Below, in pieces: positions 1 to 9,303 of a DNA stretch of 64,000 nucleotides; the first letter of the stretch is position 1; every line of letters starts with the position of its first letter. The DNA is taken from contig JANYDC010000031.1 in the NCBI GenBank assembly GCA_025359965.1, positions 95,900 through 159,899 of the forward strand, in the 5' to 3' direction. The translations under genes were made by a program, and so were the position numbers. The notes beneath the pieces were generated by a model that made no database searches, had not been told where the DNA came from, and saw nothing but the letters and a program-made list of their open reading frames with translations. This stretch comes from Pedosphaera sp. GTDB taxonomy: Bacteria; Verrucomicrobiota; Verrucomicrobiia; Limisphaerales; SXQI01.

Positions 1-1
1 G

Positions 2-553
2 AGCGAGGCCCGGGAAATGCCCGAGATGCCGGCCATAGGGGATGGCGAAGCCAGCGCGGTGGCCTTCTCCAGCGATGGAAAATGGTTGGCCATCGCCCGA
101 AACGACGCGTCCATCACGCTGTGGAATATTCCTGCGAGCCAGGCGGCCAACAGGCTTACGGGTCACACTTGGGATGTGGCAGGCATTGTGTTCTCACCGG
201 ATTCCAAATTGCTCGCATCCGCAAGTTGGGATCGCACCGTTAAACTTTGGGATATAAAGGGGGGGACGATTCAAGGCACTCTCACCGGCCATCCGCTGGG
301 TGCGGGCGCACTCTGCTTTTCCCCTGATGGACGCACTCTTGCGGTGGGTTCTATGGGCACTGCCGTAACCCTGTGGTCGGTCCCGGCGCAACAGGATTTG
401 ATGACTTTCCAATGGAATGGAGCTTTTCTCGGGGAGCTTTTCTTTTCACCGGATGGAAACCTCCTGGCTGCAGGAGCCTTCCCGCTGGCCGTAACGAGCG
501 GCTTCCCCATGCCCGATCGCGTACAATTCTGGCGGGGGACTCCCTCGGAATAG
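2..553 (+). CDS. WD40 repeat protein, 3' fragment (5' end outside window)
   Basis: The frame is open to the left edge of the window, so the ATG at 17 is probably internal and this is the C-terminal part of a longer protein. It holds about three WD40 blades with the usual pattern of a GH dipeptide, then FSPDG/FSPDS, then a W-D/S ending (GHTWDVAG, VKLWDI, GHPLGAG, VTLWSV). WD40 propellers are protein-interaction scaffolds; in PVC bacteria they are often fused C-terminally to Ser/Thr kinases or caspase-like domains, but nothing here shows which. The last blade ends near RVQFWRGTPSE. The next gene follows on the same strand after about 70 bases. Confident on the fold; function unknown. Confidence 0.85.
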   Translation, partial: SEAREMPEMPAIGDGEASAVAFSSDGKWLAIARNDASITLWNIPASQAANRLTGHTWDVAGIVFSPDSKLLASASWDRTVKLWDIKGGTIQGTLTGHPLGAGALCFSPDGRTLAVGSMGTAVTLWSVPAQQDLMTFQWNGAFLGELFFSPDGNLLAAGAFPLAVTSGFPMPDRVQFWRGTPSE

Positions 554-624
554 TTCAGAAAATCTCAGAAATTTTCCGAGCTTCGGTGCAACCTCATTCT
601 ATTTTTCCGGTAGCAGGCATTAGA

Positions 625-3600
625 ATGACAATTCCACAACCGAAACAACCTGACCGCAAAAATCATGAGCCGTCAGCGAACCTGAGTAAACGTCTTTACG
701 GTCGAGTGAAGTCGTTCCTTGTTATGGCCAGCATCTGGGGCGTTCTGACCGGCACGGCTTTTGCCCAATCATCCTACGCGCTCTTCGCCACGACGGTGGA
801 CTCGTCACGTCCAGCTCCAACCATGGATGGCGTATGCTCCACCGAAGAATATCGGGCGGCCTGGCGACTCACACGCCTGATCTACCGTCCGCAACTTAAC
901 TTCAGCCCTGCGCAGGCCTATCTTTTGACCAGGGGCTCGCAGCTTTTCGTCTGTCTCACCGGTCTGCCTGGGCCTGACCCTCAAAATCAATTCTCCAAAC
1001 TCTCCCTCCATTTCGATTCAAGCGCTGGCCGAGGGCCGTTGGCTGGAACAGACGCGCTTCGACTCGAACGCAGTCAGGCAGGGGTTTTCTTCACCTATCG
1101 CGGAGACGGGGCGGGGAACTTCGTCAGAACGACAAGCGAACAAGGGATCAGAACGTTCGGTCGAACAGACGGAAACACTTGGACGGTTGAGTTTCAAATC
1201 CCCTTGGACCTAATCGGTGGGGGCGCCCCCGGTTCGACCATCAGTTTTCAGATGCAGCATGAGGATGTGGGCGGGACCGGAACAACTGTTGCGTGGCCTC
1301 CGGGCAGTCGACCCGAAGTGCCAGACAGTTGGGCGACGCTTTATTGGTTTAGTAATTCAGGCGTAAGTTACCCCGAAGTCGATCTTTATTCGATCAACCA
1401 AGGGCTCTCAGTCGATGCGAATGCCGGGGTAGAAACCCATCTCATCGCCGACAAGGAAACCGTCGTCCACGCACAATTGTTCACTCGCGGAGCGGTCCGG
1501 CAAGTCTCCAGTTTTCAAGTGCGAGTCACAAGGATAAGCCCAGATCGCTCCCTGCCTGTTATCGTGAACGGGCGAGCAGCGCTTTCCGGGGTCGGGGGCG
1601 AATATCTGGCAGACACAGCGCAAGGCTCATTTCATGGTACGGGCGAATTTGCCGCGTGGCTGCCCCGCACCGCAGTGAATAAGCCCGGGGAGTATCTGTT
1701 TGAATCCTTGGTCTCGCTGGAAGGGCAGCCCGGCCCGCCTCAAGTATTGGTTCTGGGGACGAAAACCTTTCTACCCACCGGGGATCTCAGGCTTCTTGTG
1801 CAGCCTTGGAGAGTCCGCTTCCTGGGTGATGATACCCCGTGGACACCGGCTCACACTGCCAATGTGCCGGTCATGCTTCGCGATACGGCACGCATGTATC
1901 CCTTGAGAGCGGGAGTGGGTGTCATTGGGGACAACGCTCTCGATGTGGCACGCAGAGATGCGGCTGGCATCCGCTTTCGGCTGGTGCCGATCACCTCCTG
2001 CCTGGATTCGGACACAACTGCCGAGGAATGCGATCACCGCACACGAAGCCAGATGACCGACCGGATCAATTTTCTCAACGCCTATCTGGACCGTCAGGAC
2101 CGGGAGTCTCCCTTGCCGTTCGGGCTTAGAGAACGATTTGATTATGGCATGGTCTGCACGAGCTCCAGCGGAACGGGCGGTGGACAGGCCCAAACGGGGT
2201 GGACACCCCCATCCCCCGGAGTCGGGTTTGATGCTTCACCTACAGGGGGAACTTCCTACGTAATTGCGCAGGAAGTGGCCCACTGCCTCGGGCAGGTTGA
2301 ACCCGACAGCCCAAACTCCATGCCAGGCAACGCCGTCCACTCGATGAATCAGACCATACCACTTTGGCACGGGGAAGCTGCTGCTCACCTCATCAACCAA
2401 AACTTCGTGCAAATCCCACAATCCGCTCTTTACGGCACGAGCGCTGGAAACGTTGGCAACATATTTATGGAAGGCTTTGAATGGAATCGACTTCACGACC
2501 GACTGCTAAGACGGGTGGGTCTGGCTTCCAAAAACCAGGGAAACCGCGTGCAGGCGGCCAGCGGCAACAGCCCGGCCCCTACCCTGTTCCATCTTATGGG
2601 TCGCGTTGATCGGAAAAATGCGGTCACAGCGGAATACTCGCAGAGGGTCGATGATCTTGCCCTGCCGCTGACTCCGGAGAAGCAAGGCAGCCCATGGCAT
2701 TTCTTGCTTCTGGATAAGACGGGCAAACCACTCAATGGAACAGGCCTGAGCTTTGCCGTCGAATTCGACGAAGCTACCCATCACCACGATGATCCGCCTT
2801 CCGAGTGGGCTCCGCTCCAACTTACCACCATTTTGCCCGAAGGAACGCGTCGCATCGAAATCCGAAATCTGGACAGGCTTCTGTATTCCATGGACGTAAC
2901 GGACCAGCCTCCGGGGGTCAGCAATGTCGTCGCGAAGACACAGCCCGACGGGAATATACTGCTCACTTGGGAGGCTGCCGATGAGGACAGCGCAACCGTA
3001 TGTTTCAGTGTGTTTTACCTCGACCATCCGGGTGGTGCAAACATCCAGGAGGGCGCGCCCATTCTATTGATGACCGGCCTGCAGGAGAAATCATTCACCC
3101 TTTCCACCGAACTGTTGGCTGCGACAGAAAAAGGAACGCTCAGGGTCGTGGCCACCGACGGCTTCAATACCGCCCAGGCGGAAAGCAATCCATTCAGCAT
3201 TATTGCAAAACCGCCTTTCGCAACCATCAGTGGTCCCGTTGAAACCCCTGTGCCAGTGGGCAGGCCAGTTAGATTAATCGCCTCGGCCTTTGATCTGTCG
3301 GATGGGATGATTGGAGGGGCTTCTCTAGAATGGCGGGATGAAAAAGGCGCAGTGATCGGTACGGGTGAGTCGGTCGAGACCACCTTCAAAACCGAAGGTT
3401 CGCATGAGGTGTCTTTGAGTGTGAAAGCCTCCTCGGGACTTTCTGCCAGAACCAAGGTTCAGATCAATGTTATAGCAGATGCCGACGGTGACGGACTACC
3501 GAACGCCTACGAACAAAAGTTGCCATGTCTTTCTGATAAACTGGCTGACTCCTTCGATGACATCGATAATGACGGGCTTTCCTCACTTCAGGAATTTGCG

Positions 3601-4203
3601 CTCGGCACCGATCCCTGCGATCCGGATTCTGACGGCGATGGAGTGAGTGATGGCGACGAGGTCCGTTTGGGCAGCAACCCTCTCGATGCCAAATCCCTCC
3701 CGCGCGCGGACACACTGTTTGTCTCCCCTGCTTCCCTCCAGCTCAAGTGCGACAGCGGAGCCACCGTGAAAGCCACCCTCAATCTGCGCACTGCAGAATT
3801 GGGAACTGCTTGGCATTCTGGCTCGGATGCATCGTGGCTCACTGCGACACCTCAAGGGGAAGGGGGGATGATCGTCGACGCATTTGCTGATAGCAAGGGG
3901 CTTCCGGACGGAATTTACACCACCAAGATCTTGTTCCAGTCGGCTCGTGGTCAATCCCGCGAAGTGCCTGTAACCCTGGTGATCGGCAAAACTGATACAC
4001 CTCCGCAAATCGGCTTCCAAACCACAGCCAGCGGCGAAATCGTGCTCTCGTGGATGATCAGCCTTCTGCGTTTAGAGGCGACGGAGACGCTGCAATCTCC
4101 CAAGTGGATCGTGAGCGAAGCAATACCTGAACAGAAAACCGACCACATGGAGGTCACCATCAAACCTGACCAATCGCAGAAATTCTTCCGATTGGTCCAG
4201 TAA
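625..4203 (+). CDS. large secreted multidomain protein with degenerate metzincin-like motif and TSP3-like calcium repeats
   Basis: The track ORF begins at 373 inside the WD40 gene. I place the start at the ATG at 625, which gives a basic N-terminus, a hydrophobic segment and an AFAQ-S type signal-peptidase site (1192 residues). In order I see: a CBM9/DOMON-like beta-sandwich (about 45-240), an unassigned middle, a region with AQEVAHCLGQVE (about 550) that resembles a metzincin zinc site but has Gln for the first His and Glu for the third ligand, Fn3- and PKD-like domains (about 750-950), acidic DADGDG / DIDNDG / DSDGDG repeats typical of thrombospondin type 3 calcium binding (about 953-1020), a BACON-like beta domain, and a C-terminal module ending in FFRLVQ. 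It is probably surface-exposed or secreted. Catalysis is doubtful because of the altered ligands. Confidence 0.8.
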   Translation: MTIPQPKQPDRKNHEPSANLSKRLYGRVKSFLVMASIWGVLTGTAFAQSSYALFATTVDSSRPAPTMDGVCSTEEYRAAWRLTRLIYRPQLNFSPAQAYLLTRGSQLFVCLTGLPGPDPQNQFSKLSLHFDSSAGRGPLAGTDALRLERSQAGVFFTYRGDGAGNFVRTTSEQGIRTFGRTDGNTWTVEFQIPLDLIGGGAPGSTISFQMQHEDVGGTGTTVAWPPGSRPEVPDSWATLYWFSNSGVSYPEVDLYSINQGLSVDANAGVETHLIADKETVVHAQLFTRGAVRQVSSFQVRVTRISPDRSLPVIVNGRAALSGVGGEYLADTAQGSFHGTGEFAAWLPRTAVNKPGEYLFESLVSLEGQPGPPQVLVLGTKTFLPTGDLRLLVQPWRVRFLGDDTPWTPAHTANVPVMLRDTARMYPLRAGVGVIGDNALDVARRDAAGIRFRLVPITSCLDSDTTAEECDHRTRSQMTDRINFLNAYLDRQDRESPLPFGLRERFDYGMVCTSSSGTGGGQAQTGWTPPSPGVGFDASPTGGTSYVIAQEVAHCLGQVEPDSPNSMPGNAVHSMNQTIPLWHGEAAAHLINQNFVQIPQSALYGTSAGNVGNIFMEGFEWNRLHDRLLRRVGLASKNQGNRVQAASGNSPAPTLFHLMGRVDRKNAVTAEYSQRVDDLALPLTPEKQGSPWHFLLLDKTGKPLNGTGLSFAVEFDEATHHHDDPPSEWAPLQLTTILPEGTRRIEIRNLDRLLYSMDVTDQPPGVSNVVAKTQPDGNILLTWEAADEDSATVCFSVFYLDHPGGANIQEGAPILLMTGLQEKSFTLSTELLAATEKGTLRVVATDGFNTAQAESNPFSIIAKPPFATISGPVETPVPVGRPVRLIASAFDLSDGMIGGASLEWRDEKGAVIGTGESVETTFKTEGSHEVSLSVKASSGLSARTKVQINVIADADGDGLPNAYEQKLPCLSDKLADSFDDIDNDGLSSLQEFALGTDPCDPDSDGDGVSDGDEVRLGSNPLDAKSLPRADTLFVSPASLQLKCDSGATVKATLNLRTAELGTAWHSGSDASWLTATPQGEGGMIVDAFADSKGLPDGIYTTKILFQSARGQSREVPVTLVIGKTDTPPQIGFQTTASGEIVLSWMISLLRLEATETLQSPKWIVSEAIPEQKTDHMEVTIKPDQSQKFFRLVQ

Positions 4204-4224
4204 CTTGAGAGTGTTGCAAGAGAA

Positions 4225-4256
4225 ACTGCTGTTAAGCTTCGGGGATTAGCAGCGGT
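4225..4256. terminator. possible bidirectional terminator hairpin
   Basis: An 11-base inverted repeat (actgctgttaa / ttagcagcggt, two mismatches) with a 10-base loop lies where the plus-strand gene ending at 4203 meets the minus-strand isomerase gene ending at 4232. It overlaps the last codons of the isomerase gene and has no clear U-tract, so the call is weak. Confidence 0.3.
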
Positions 4257-5149
4257 TCGAGGGTCTTGCGGGCAATTAACAAGCCGGTGGTTTCCAATTG
4301 GAGACCACCGGGATGATCGCGATAGACTGGGTCATGCCAGCCTTCGATGTTTAGATCGTGAGTGTAGCCGGAGCGAACGAGCAGGTGGAGGATTTGCGCC
4401 CAATCGGACTGACCCAAGCCGGGAAAACGGTGTTCGGCCACTCCTGCATGGCAGATGCCGTATTTCCTCATGAGCGAATGGTCCACCCAGGCGTCCTTGG
4501 CGTGGACGTGGAAAATTTTACGGCCAAACATGCGAAGGTTTTCCAACGGGTCGATGCCTTGGCAGATAAGGTGGGCAGCGTCCCATTCGATCCCGATATT
4601 GGCATGCGGGCAGGCGTCAAAAAAGGCTTCCCACAGCGCGGGCTGACCAAAGAAATTGTAGCCCATCACAGAAAGGTGATGGAGGCCTTGGGGGCAATGC
4701 TCAAAAGCAATATGCACTCCGGACTGGTCCGCCTTCAAAGCAAGTGGGCCCCAGAATTCTAAAATTCGTGGAATGTCGTTGGTTGAAGATTGGTAGACTG
4801 GATTGCCGCCGCGTTGATTGATCACCGGATTGATGACTGCACCTGGGAAGGCTGACACCACAGGGATACCCAGCAGGGCGGCCACATCGATGGCGCGGGT
4901 CAATATCCGGCAGGCTGCTTCCGTTTGCGCGGGGTCGAGGGGATTTGCATAGTAGGCCGCAATGGCAGAACAACGGAGACCGAGCCCAGACCAAAGCGCA
5001 CGGGCACGTTCTGCTTCCGATTGCCAGTCAGATCCAAGGGTTGCACTCGGGTGCTGGCCAAAACGCACCCATTGAAAGCAGCGGAGGCCAAGACCATTAA
5101 GAAAGGTCAATTCCGATTCCTCCGCCCGGGCAAGCATTCCTAAACGCAT
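4232..5149 (-). CDS. sugar phosphate isomerase/epimerase-like TIM barrel protein
   Basis: A 305-residue protein of the xylose-isomerase-like TIM barrel (AP endonuclease 2) superfamily. It starts with a strand-1 pattern (LGMLARAEESEL) and has metal-site-like motifs in the right order: IAFEHCP (Glu), GIEWDAAH (Asp/His), HVHAKDAW (His) and NIEGWHD (Glu/His). Family members isomerise or epimerise sugars, inositols or hydroxypyruvate using a divalent metal; the substrate cannot be read from the sequence. No signal peptide, so cytoplasmic. It lies 56 bases downstream of the last NHL gene on the same strand and could be read through from that operon, but nothing suggests a shared function. Confidence 0.85.
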   Translation of the reverse strand: MRLGMLARAEESELTFLNGLGLRCFQWVRFGQHPSATLGSDWQSEAERARALWSGLGLRCSAIAAYYANPLDPAQTEAACRILTRAIDVAALLGIPVVSAFPGAVINPVINQRGGNPVYQSSTNDIPRILEFWGPLALKADQSGVHIAFEHCPQGLHHLSVMGYNFFGQPALWEAFFDACPHANIGIEWDAAHLICQGIDPLENLRMFGRKIFHVHAKDAWVDHSLMRKYGICHAGVAEHRFPGLGQSDWAQILHLLVRSGYTHDLNIEGWHDPVYRDHPGGLQLETTGLLIARKTLEPLLIPEA

Positions 5150-5205
5150 GGGTGCAGATTATCCTCCACACCCGTCGCCGGGAAGGAAACTCTCGACTGG
5201 AACCG

Positions 5206-8200
5206 TTAATCCTTCAGGTGGATGCGGTAGAAGCGGCTTGGTGCGTCAGGCAGTTGGGGCTGATAGATCATCATTTCACCATCACCGATCAGACTGTTCT
5301 CCAAAACGGTCCACTCAGGAGTGGTCAGTGTGGGCGAAGACTCAAGGCTGTAGACGGCATTGGTGCCAGTGGGCCAACGAAGCGTGAAGATGCCATCCGC
5401 GTGCAATGAATTGAGTTTAAGCTTGGAGCTGAAATCGGTGGGATTAGTCCCAGCCTTGAACTCGGCCATGTTGGACATGCCATCACCATCAGCGTCGGCA
5501 TCAGGTGCGGAAAGCATATTGAGGAGCGAACCAAAATACTTAATGCGCCATGCATCGGGAATACCATCGTTCCAAGGTTTGGCACTGCGGGCACTCATGG
5601 TGATCAGTCCATCAGAGGTGGTAGCAGGAAGAACGGAGATGCCGTTGGGCGATCCTGACATGTGCTCGATATGCACGAGGAACGCGGTGTTGGGGCTGGC
5701 ATTAGTGGGGATGTTGACACGGAGAACACCCACGATGGCAGAATCCTTAATCCCGGCCTTCGAAGTATCCAGCCATGACGCTGCATAAATATTGTTTTGC
5801 TCCACGCCACCCTGGGTGGGCTGCCCCATCTCGGCAGATGGAACGAAGCTAACTGGCTGGGTCAGTTGGGTGTTGCCGTCAACAGACTCAACTTTCAACC
5901 GCATTAATAAAGCACGGATGGGGAAACCGCCTTTGATCACCGCCCGGATGGGGATATCAACGACCTGGCCGGGAGAGACGACCGCGCCGTCTGCGGAAAA
6001 CGCAACCGATACCGCCTCTCCATTGCCTTCATCCAGCGCTTGAGCATGGACAACTCCGGCAACTCGCAAGGGATCGCCACGGAACAAATTGGAGACCGCT
6101 ACGGATTGGAGAAGCCCGTTGCTCCAGTATCTCTCATAGTTCACCAAAGCTGGATCAAGGGATCGACGGAACGCCACATAAAGATCGGCGACATCCAACT
6201 GACCATCTCCAAACCCAATTTCATTTACGATTCGGTCATTGCCATCACTATTCACAAACGAACCCGCCGCATTCAAATAAGTTGGAGCGAGAAAGAAGTT
6301 CGTGGTGGTAACCAAATTAGTAAGCACCGCGATGTTGGTGACCGCAAAATCATTGGTGGTAAACCCGCTGATATTGGTGACGGTCACCAAATTAGTGGTG
6401 ATGATGTCGTTGGTGACGAAGGTCAGATTGGTGGTGATATCCTGAACATTGGTGGATGAGACCAGGTTTGTAACCACGTCAACAAGATTGGTCACCAAAA
6501 CGAAGGTGGTTGCGTCCAAATAATTGGTAGTCACCACGTAATTCGTGAGCACCTCGTAAAGATTCGTGGTGATCAGATTGGTTGAGAAGGCAAAGTTGGT
6601 GGTGACGATAGGATTCGTCAGGTAATCGGCAAAATTCACCACATCGAAATTCGTGGTCAGATTGACGATATTTGTCACGAAGATGTTGGTGACAATGGCC
6701 AGATTTGTGAAAATGGTCAGGTTGGTGGTGAAGCCGGTGATGTTGGTGGTGACGCAACAAGTGTCCATCGCGTCCAGCATGTCACTTCCGGGAGGGGGCA
6801 GATTGAGTCCGTAAGCCACGGATTGATGAAGTTGCTCAAGGTCGTTGTTGACGATTGTGTTGTCGCCAAAATCGCCCGCGTTGAACCACCGGAAAGGGGC
6901 GACATCGCCCACCAAGTAGTGCCGGCTGGCCACAGTGACGGTCTGCACGGCCTTGATCGGAACGGTGGGATCGGAGCCGTTCGGAGCCTCAATGAGCACA
7001 TCCTCTGAAACGCCATCTGAATTGCCGGAAGCCCTGCCGATTTTCATCTGATAAGTGTCGCCAATGGCTGCGGAACCCGGAACCACAAAGGAAGCGGCGC
7101 CCATCACCACTTTACGGTTCTTGCTGGAGAAAATGGTGTCGTGAGGCTGTGAATAGCTGATTAGATCCTGAGCTGAGGTGTCGTATAGATTCTTACTGCC
7201 GGCACGTTCAAGCCAACCCACTCCAATCAGGTTTTCCGCAAAATCATAGGTGAAAAGGTTTGTGAACACCGGCACTTGATTGGTGAAGAAAACCGTGTTG
7301 GTGACATTGTTGATGACCTGCTGAAAACTGCTGATGGAATTCAACAGACCAACGTAGGCTGCATTGGTGATTGTCAGGTAGTTATCACCAAACTTTTGCT
7401 TGAGACTGGAGGTGAAAGAGAGGCTGTAATCCGAGTTGAACGCCGGAGCCGGACCCGTCAGGTTCTCAACCTTTAGATTGAAACTCATGCCGTAGATTTT
7501 CTGATTCGGCAGGGTGGTAAGTGTCACTGGAGCGTAAAAGCGCTGGCCAGGCGCAGCCACAAACTCGCTGGATGCCTCTCCACCGCTAAACCCAAGGCTG
7601 ATTCGGTTATTGATGAAATTTGTAGGGGAGAACGTGGCGCTGGCCGTTTGGCTGGAAGCAAAGTTATCCAGGTAACCGCGCGCCTTAACCACCAAATTGC
7701 TTCTACCGATCACGAGACCAATTTTTTCGGAGTTGAAAATGGGGCCGTGAGTCGCAGGATTTACTCCGGGCACGTTGGAAGGATCGCTTCCATCCAGAGT
7801 GTAATACATTTGAGCATTGGTGGTGCTGTTGAGGAAGGTAATGTTCCCCGGTGTGGAGACGGCATCAATGCTCGGGGTTGCCACTTGAAACCGGAAGGTG
7901 GCCTCCACAATCCCACTGGCGGTTCGGCCGGGCGCGGAGCTAAGCGCCTTTACAGTGAGAATGGGTAACTGACCGGTCAGCGTCGCCGGACGTTTCGACG
8001 GGGGGAGTCCATCGAAGTACTCCGGGGCAGTGGGTGAATTCACATCCGGTTTGGGGAGCAAATCCGGATCAAACACGTTGGTTCTTCCAGGACCCGCCGT
8101 CCAAAGATGGCGGACATTTGGTTCGCCGCGTATGCCAATGGTCACATCATTATTGAAGATCGAATCGGTCACGGGGAATAGTTTTAGCACTTCGCTGCCC

Positions 8201-9258
8201 GAAGTAGGGTCCACAATGACTTGAATGTAGCCGATGGCGGGGTCGGTAATGCGCGGAGGCACGGGGCTCACCAGAATCTGACGAACGGCGCGGTTCAACT
8301 CGTCGACCAAAAGAAAGCCGGTTGAAAACCTTACCAACGACGCAGGAGAATTGAAACGCGCAGCTGAGAGCAATCCATCGGCAAAACCCGAGGTTCCAGG
8401 AAGGCCTGCATAGGTCTGGACGGAATACCCTCCGATTTCGGGATCGGTAAAGACACGACGTAGCGAATGATTCTCGGAGTCGGTAATGAGCAAACCGAAA
8501 TTGGTTCCAAGCCAGATGACTCCGTCAGGCAAACTGAAAGAAGCGTCAAGACTGGCCTCGGCATCCAAGGCGCCTATGGATCCTGAACCGGCAAATACGC
8601 TCACCATCCCGTTGGTATCCACGGCGCGAATCAGATTGGCCGCGCGATCGGCCACGAACAGCCGTCCATCGTCCGCCATGTCGATCCCGGAAGGACCGGA
8701 AAAACCCGTGGCATAAGTGGTGACGGAGTCTGAGTTATCCAATCGCCGGATGTTCTTTGAGCGAAAATCCGAGATGAAGATATTGCCGAGTTTATCAAGC
8801 GCCAGTCCGCGTGGAAGACGGAACTGGGCGATGCTGCCCGGTCCATCCAACTGACCCGAAACACCCGTTCCCGCCAGAGTGGTGACAGTGCCGCTCGCCA
8901 GGTCAATGAAGCGAAGGGAGTGGTTGCCCGAATCGGCCACCACCAAACCGCCGCGTGCGTAAATGATCCCATGCGGATCGTTGAAGCGGGCTTGAGCCAG
9001 AGTTCCATCCACATGGTCAGCCACGCCGGATTTACCGGCGAGGACTGTGTATTCCCCGGTGGACATCCTGAAGCGGAAGATGCGCTGGGTGGCCGGATCG
9101 GTCATGTACAGATTGTCATCCGGGTCGGCGGCCACGCCGTAGGGCTCCAAGGGCCCTGATGTCGGCGAGGTACTGCGCACAATCGTGCTGACTGTTTGCG
9201 CCATCCCCTGCCCGACAAGGGCGGTAAGCAGCCAAAGGAATGCCAATCTAAGTTTCAT
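5206..9258 (-). CDS. NHL-repeat / cohesin-like / dockerin-like secreted protein, paralogue 1 (with TN-rich insertion)
   Basis: The start is set at the ATG at 9258 (MKLRLAFLWLL), which opens a clean signal peptide ending near GMAQ; the track start at 9297 adds 13 unlikely residues. About 1350 residues. In order: NHL beta-propeller blades (about 25-330, e.g. PYGVAADPDDNLYMTD), one or two chitobiase-C-terminal-like segments (YYTLDGSDPS), a cohesin-like beta-sandwich, a dockerin-like half (YLVGD...NAGDFGDN), a 155-residue TN-rich insertion (about 836-990), the second dockerin-like half (GDGQLDVADLYVAFRRSL), a second cohesin-like region, a DADADGDGMSN EF-hand/TSP3 loop and a C-terminal module ending FYRIHLKD. 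Last of four tandem paralogues, 45 bases after paralogue 2. Probably exported and calcium-stabilised. Cohesin and dockerin calls rest on pattern only. Confidence 0.82.
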   Translation of the reverse strand: MKLRLAFLWLLTALVGQGMAQTVSTIVRSTSPTSGPLEPYGVAADPDDNLYMTDPATQRIFRFRMSTGEYTVLAGKSGVADHVDGTLAQARFNDPHGIIYARGGLVVADSGNHSLRFIDLASGTVTTLAGTGVSGQLDGPGSIAQFRLPRGLALDKLGNIFISDFRSKNIRRLDNSDSVTTYATGFSGPSGIDMADDGRLFVADRAANLIRAVDTNGMVSVFAGSGSIGALDAEASLDASFSLPDGVIWLGTNFGLLITDSENHSLRRVFTDPEIGGYSVQTYAGLPGTSGFADGLLSAARFNSPASLVRFSTGFLLVDELNRAVRQILVSPVPPRITDPAIGYIQVIVDPTSGSEVLKLFPVTDSIFNNDVTIGIRGEPNVRHLWTAGPGRTNVFDPDLLPKPDVNSPTAPEYFDGLPPSKRPATLTGQLPILTVKALSSAPGRTASGIVEATFRFQVATPSIDAVSTPGNITFLNSTTNAQMYYTLDGSDPSNVPGVNPATHGPIFNSEKIGLVIGRSNLVVKARGYLDNFASSQTASATFSPTNFINNRISLGFSGGEASSEFVAAPGQRFYAPVTLTTLPNQKIYGMSFNLKVENLTGPAPAFNSDYSLSFTSSLKQKFGDNYLTITNAAYVGLLNSISSFQQVINNVTNTVFFTNQVPVFTNLFTYDFAENLIGVGWLERAGSKNLYDTSAQDLISYSQPHDTIFSSKNRKVVMGAASFVVPGSAAIGDTYQMKIGRASGNSDGVSEDVLIEAPNGSDPTVPIKAVQTVTVASRHYLVGDVAPFRWFNAGDFGDNTIVNNDLEQLHQSVAYGLNLPPPGSDMLDAMDTCCVTTNITGFTTNLTIFTNLAIVTNIFVTNIVNLTTNFDVVNFADYLTNPIVTTNFAFSTNLITTNLYEVLTNYVVTTNYLDATTFVLVTNLVDVVTNLVSSTNVQDITTNLTFVTNDIITTNLVTVTNISGFTTNDFAVTNIAVLTNLVTTTNFFLAPTYLNAAGSFVNSDGNDRIVNEIGFGDGQLDVADLYVAFRRSLDPALVNYERYWSNGLLQSVAVSNLFRGDPLRVAGVVHAQALDEGNGEAVSVAFSADGAVVSPGQVVDIPIRAVIKGGFPIRALLMRLKVESVDGNTQLTQPVSFVPSAEMGQPTQGGVEQNNIYAASWLDTSKAGIKDSAIVGVLRVNIPTNASPNTAFLVHIEHMSGSPNGISVLPATTSDGLITMSARSAKPWNDGIPDAWRIKYFGSLLNMLSAPDADADGDGMSNMAEFKAGTNPTDFSSKLKLNSLHADGIFTLRWPTGTNAVYSLESSPTLTTPEWTVLENSLIGDGEMMIYQPQLPDAPSRFYRIHLKD
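6287..6753 (-). repeat. TN-rich degenerate 5-7 residue repeat inside paralogue 1
   Basis: The encoded stretch contains 23 Thr-Asn dipeptides in about 155 residues, mostly spaced 5 to 7 apart, with beta-branched or aromatic residues between (LTIFTN, LAIVTN, LVTVTN). At DNA level this gives recurring ttggt(g/a) motifs on the plus strand. It splits the dockerin-like region, which is uninterrupted in the other three paralogues. The regular Asn spacing with hydrophobic strands suggests a beta-solenoid or other stacked-strand structure. Confidence 0.85.
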
Positions 9259-9303
9259 GATATTTCGCAGTTCACCCACTGGAGACATTGATCCCACGAC
9301 TCT

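Noticed and set aside
4358-4762. 134-residue plus-strand ORF
   Set aside because: Shadow of the TIM-barrel gene on the minus strand, whose motifs are clear.
6040-6459. Plus-strand ORF with repeated G-D motifs
   Set aside because: It is the reverse complement of the TN-repeat codons; the repetition comes from the real gene.
6287-6753. Possible CRISPR or minisatellite array
   Set aside because: Repeats are short, degenerate and codon-phased within an open reading frame; no spacer structure.
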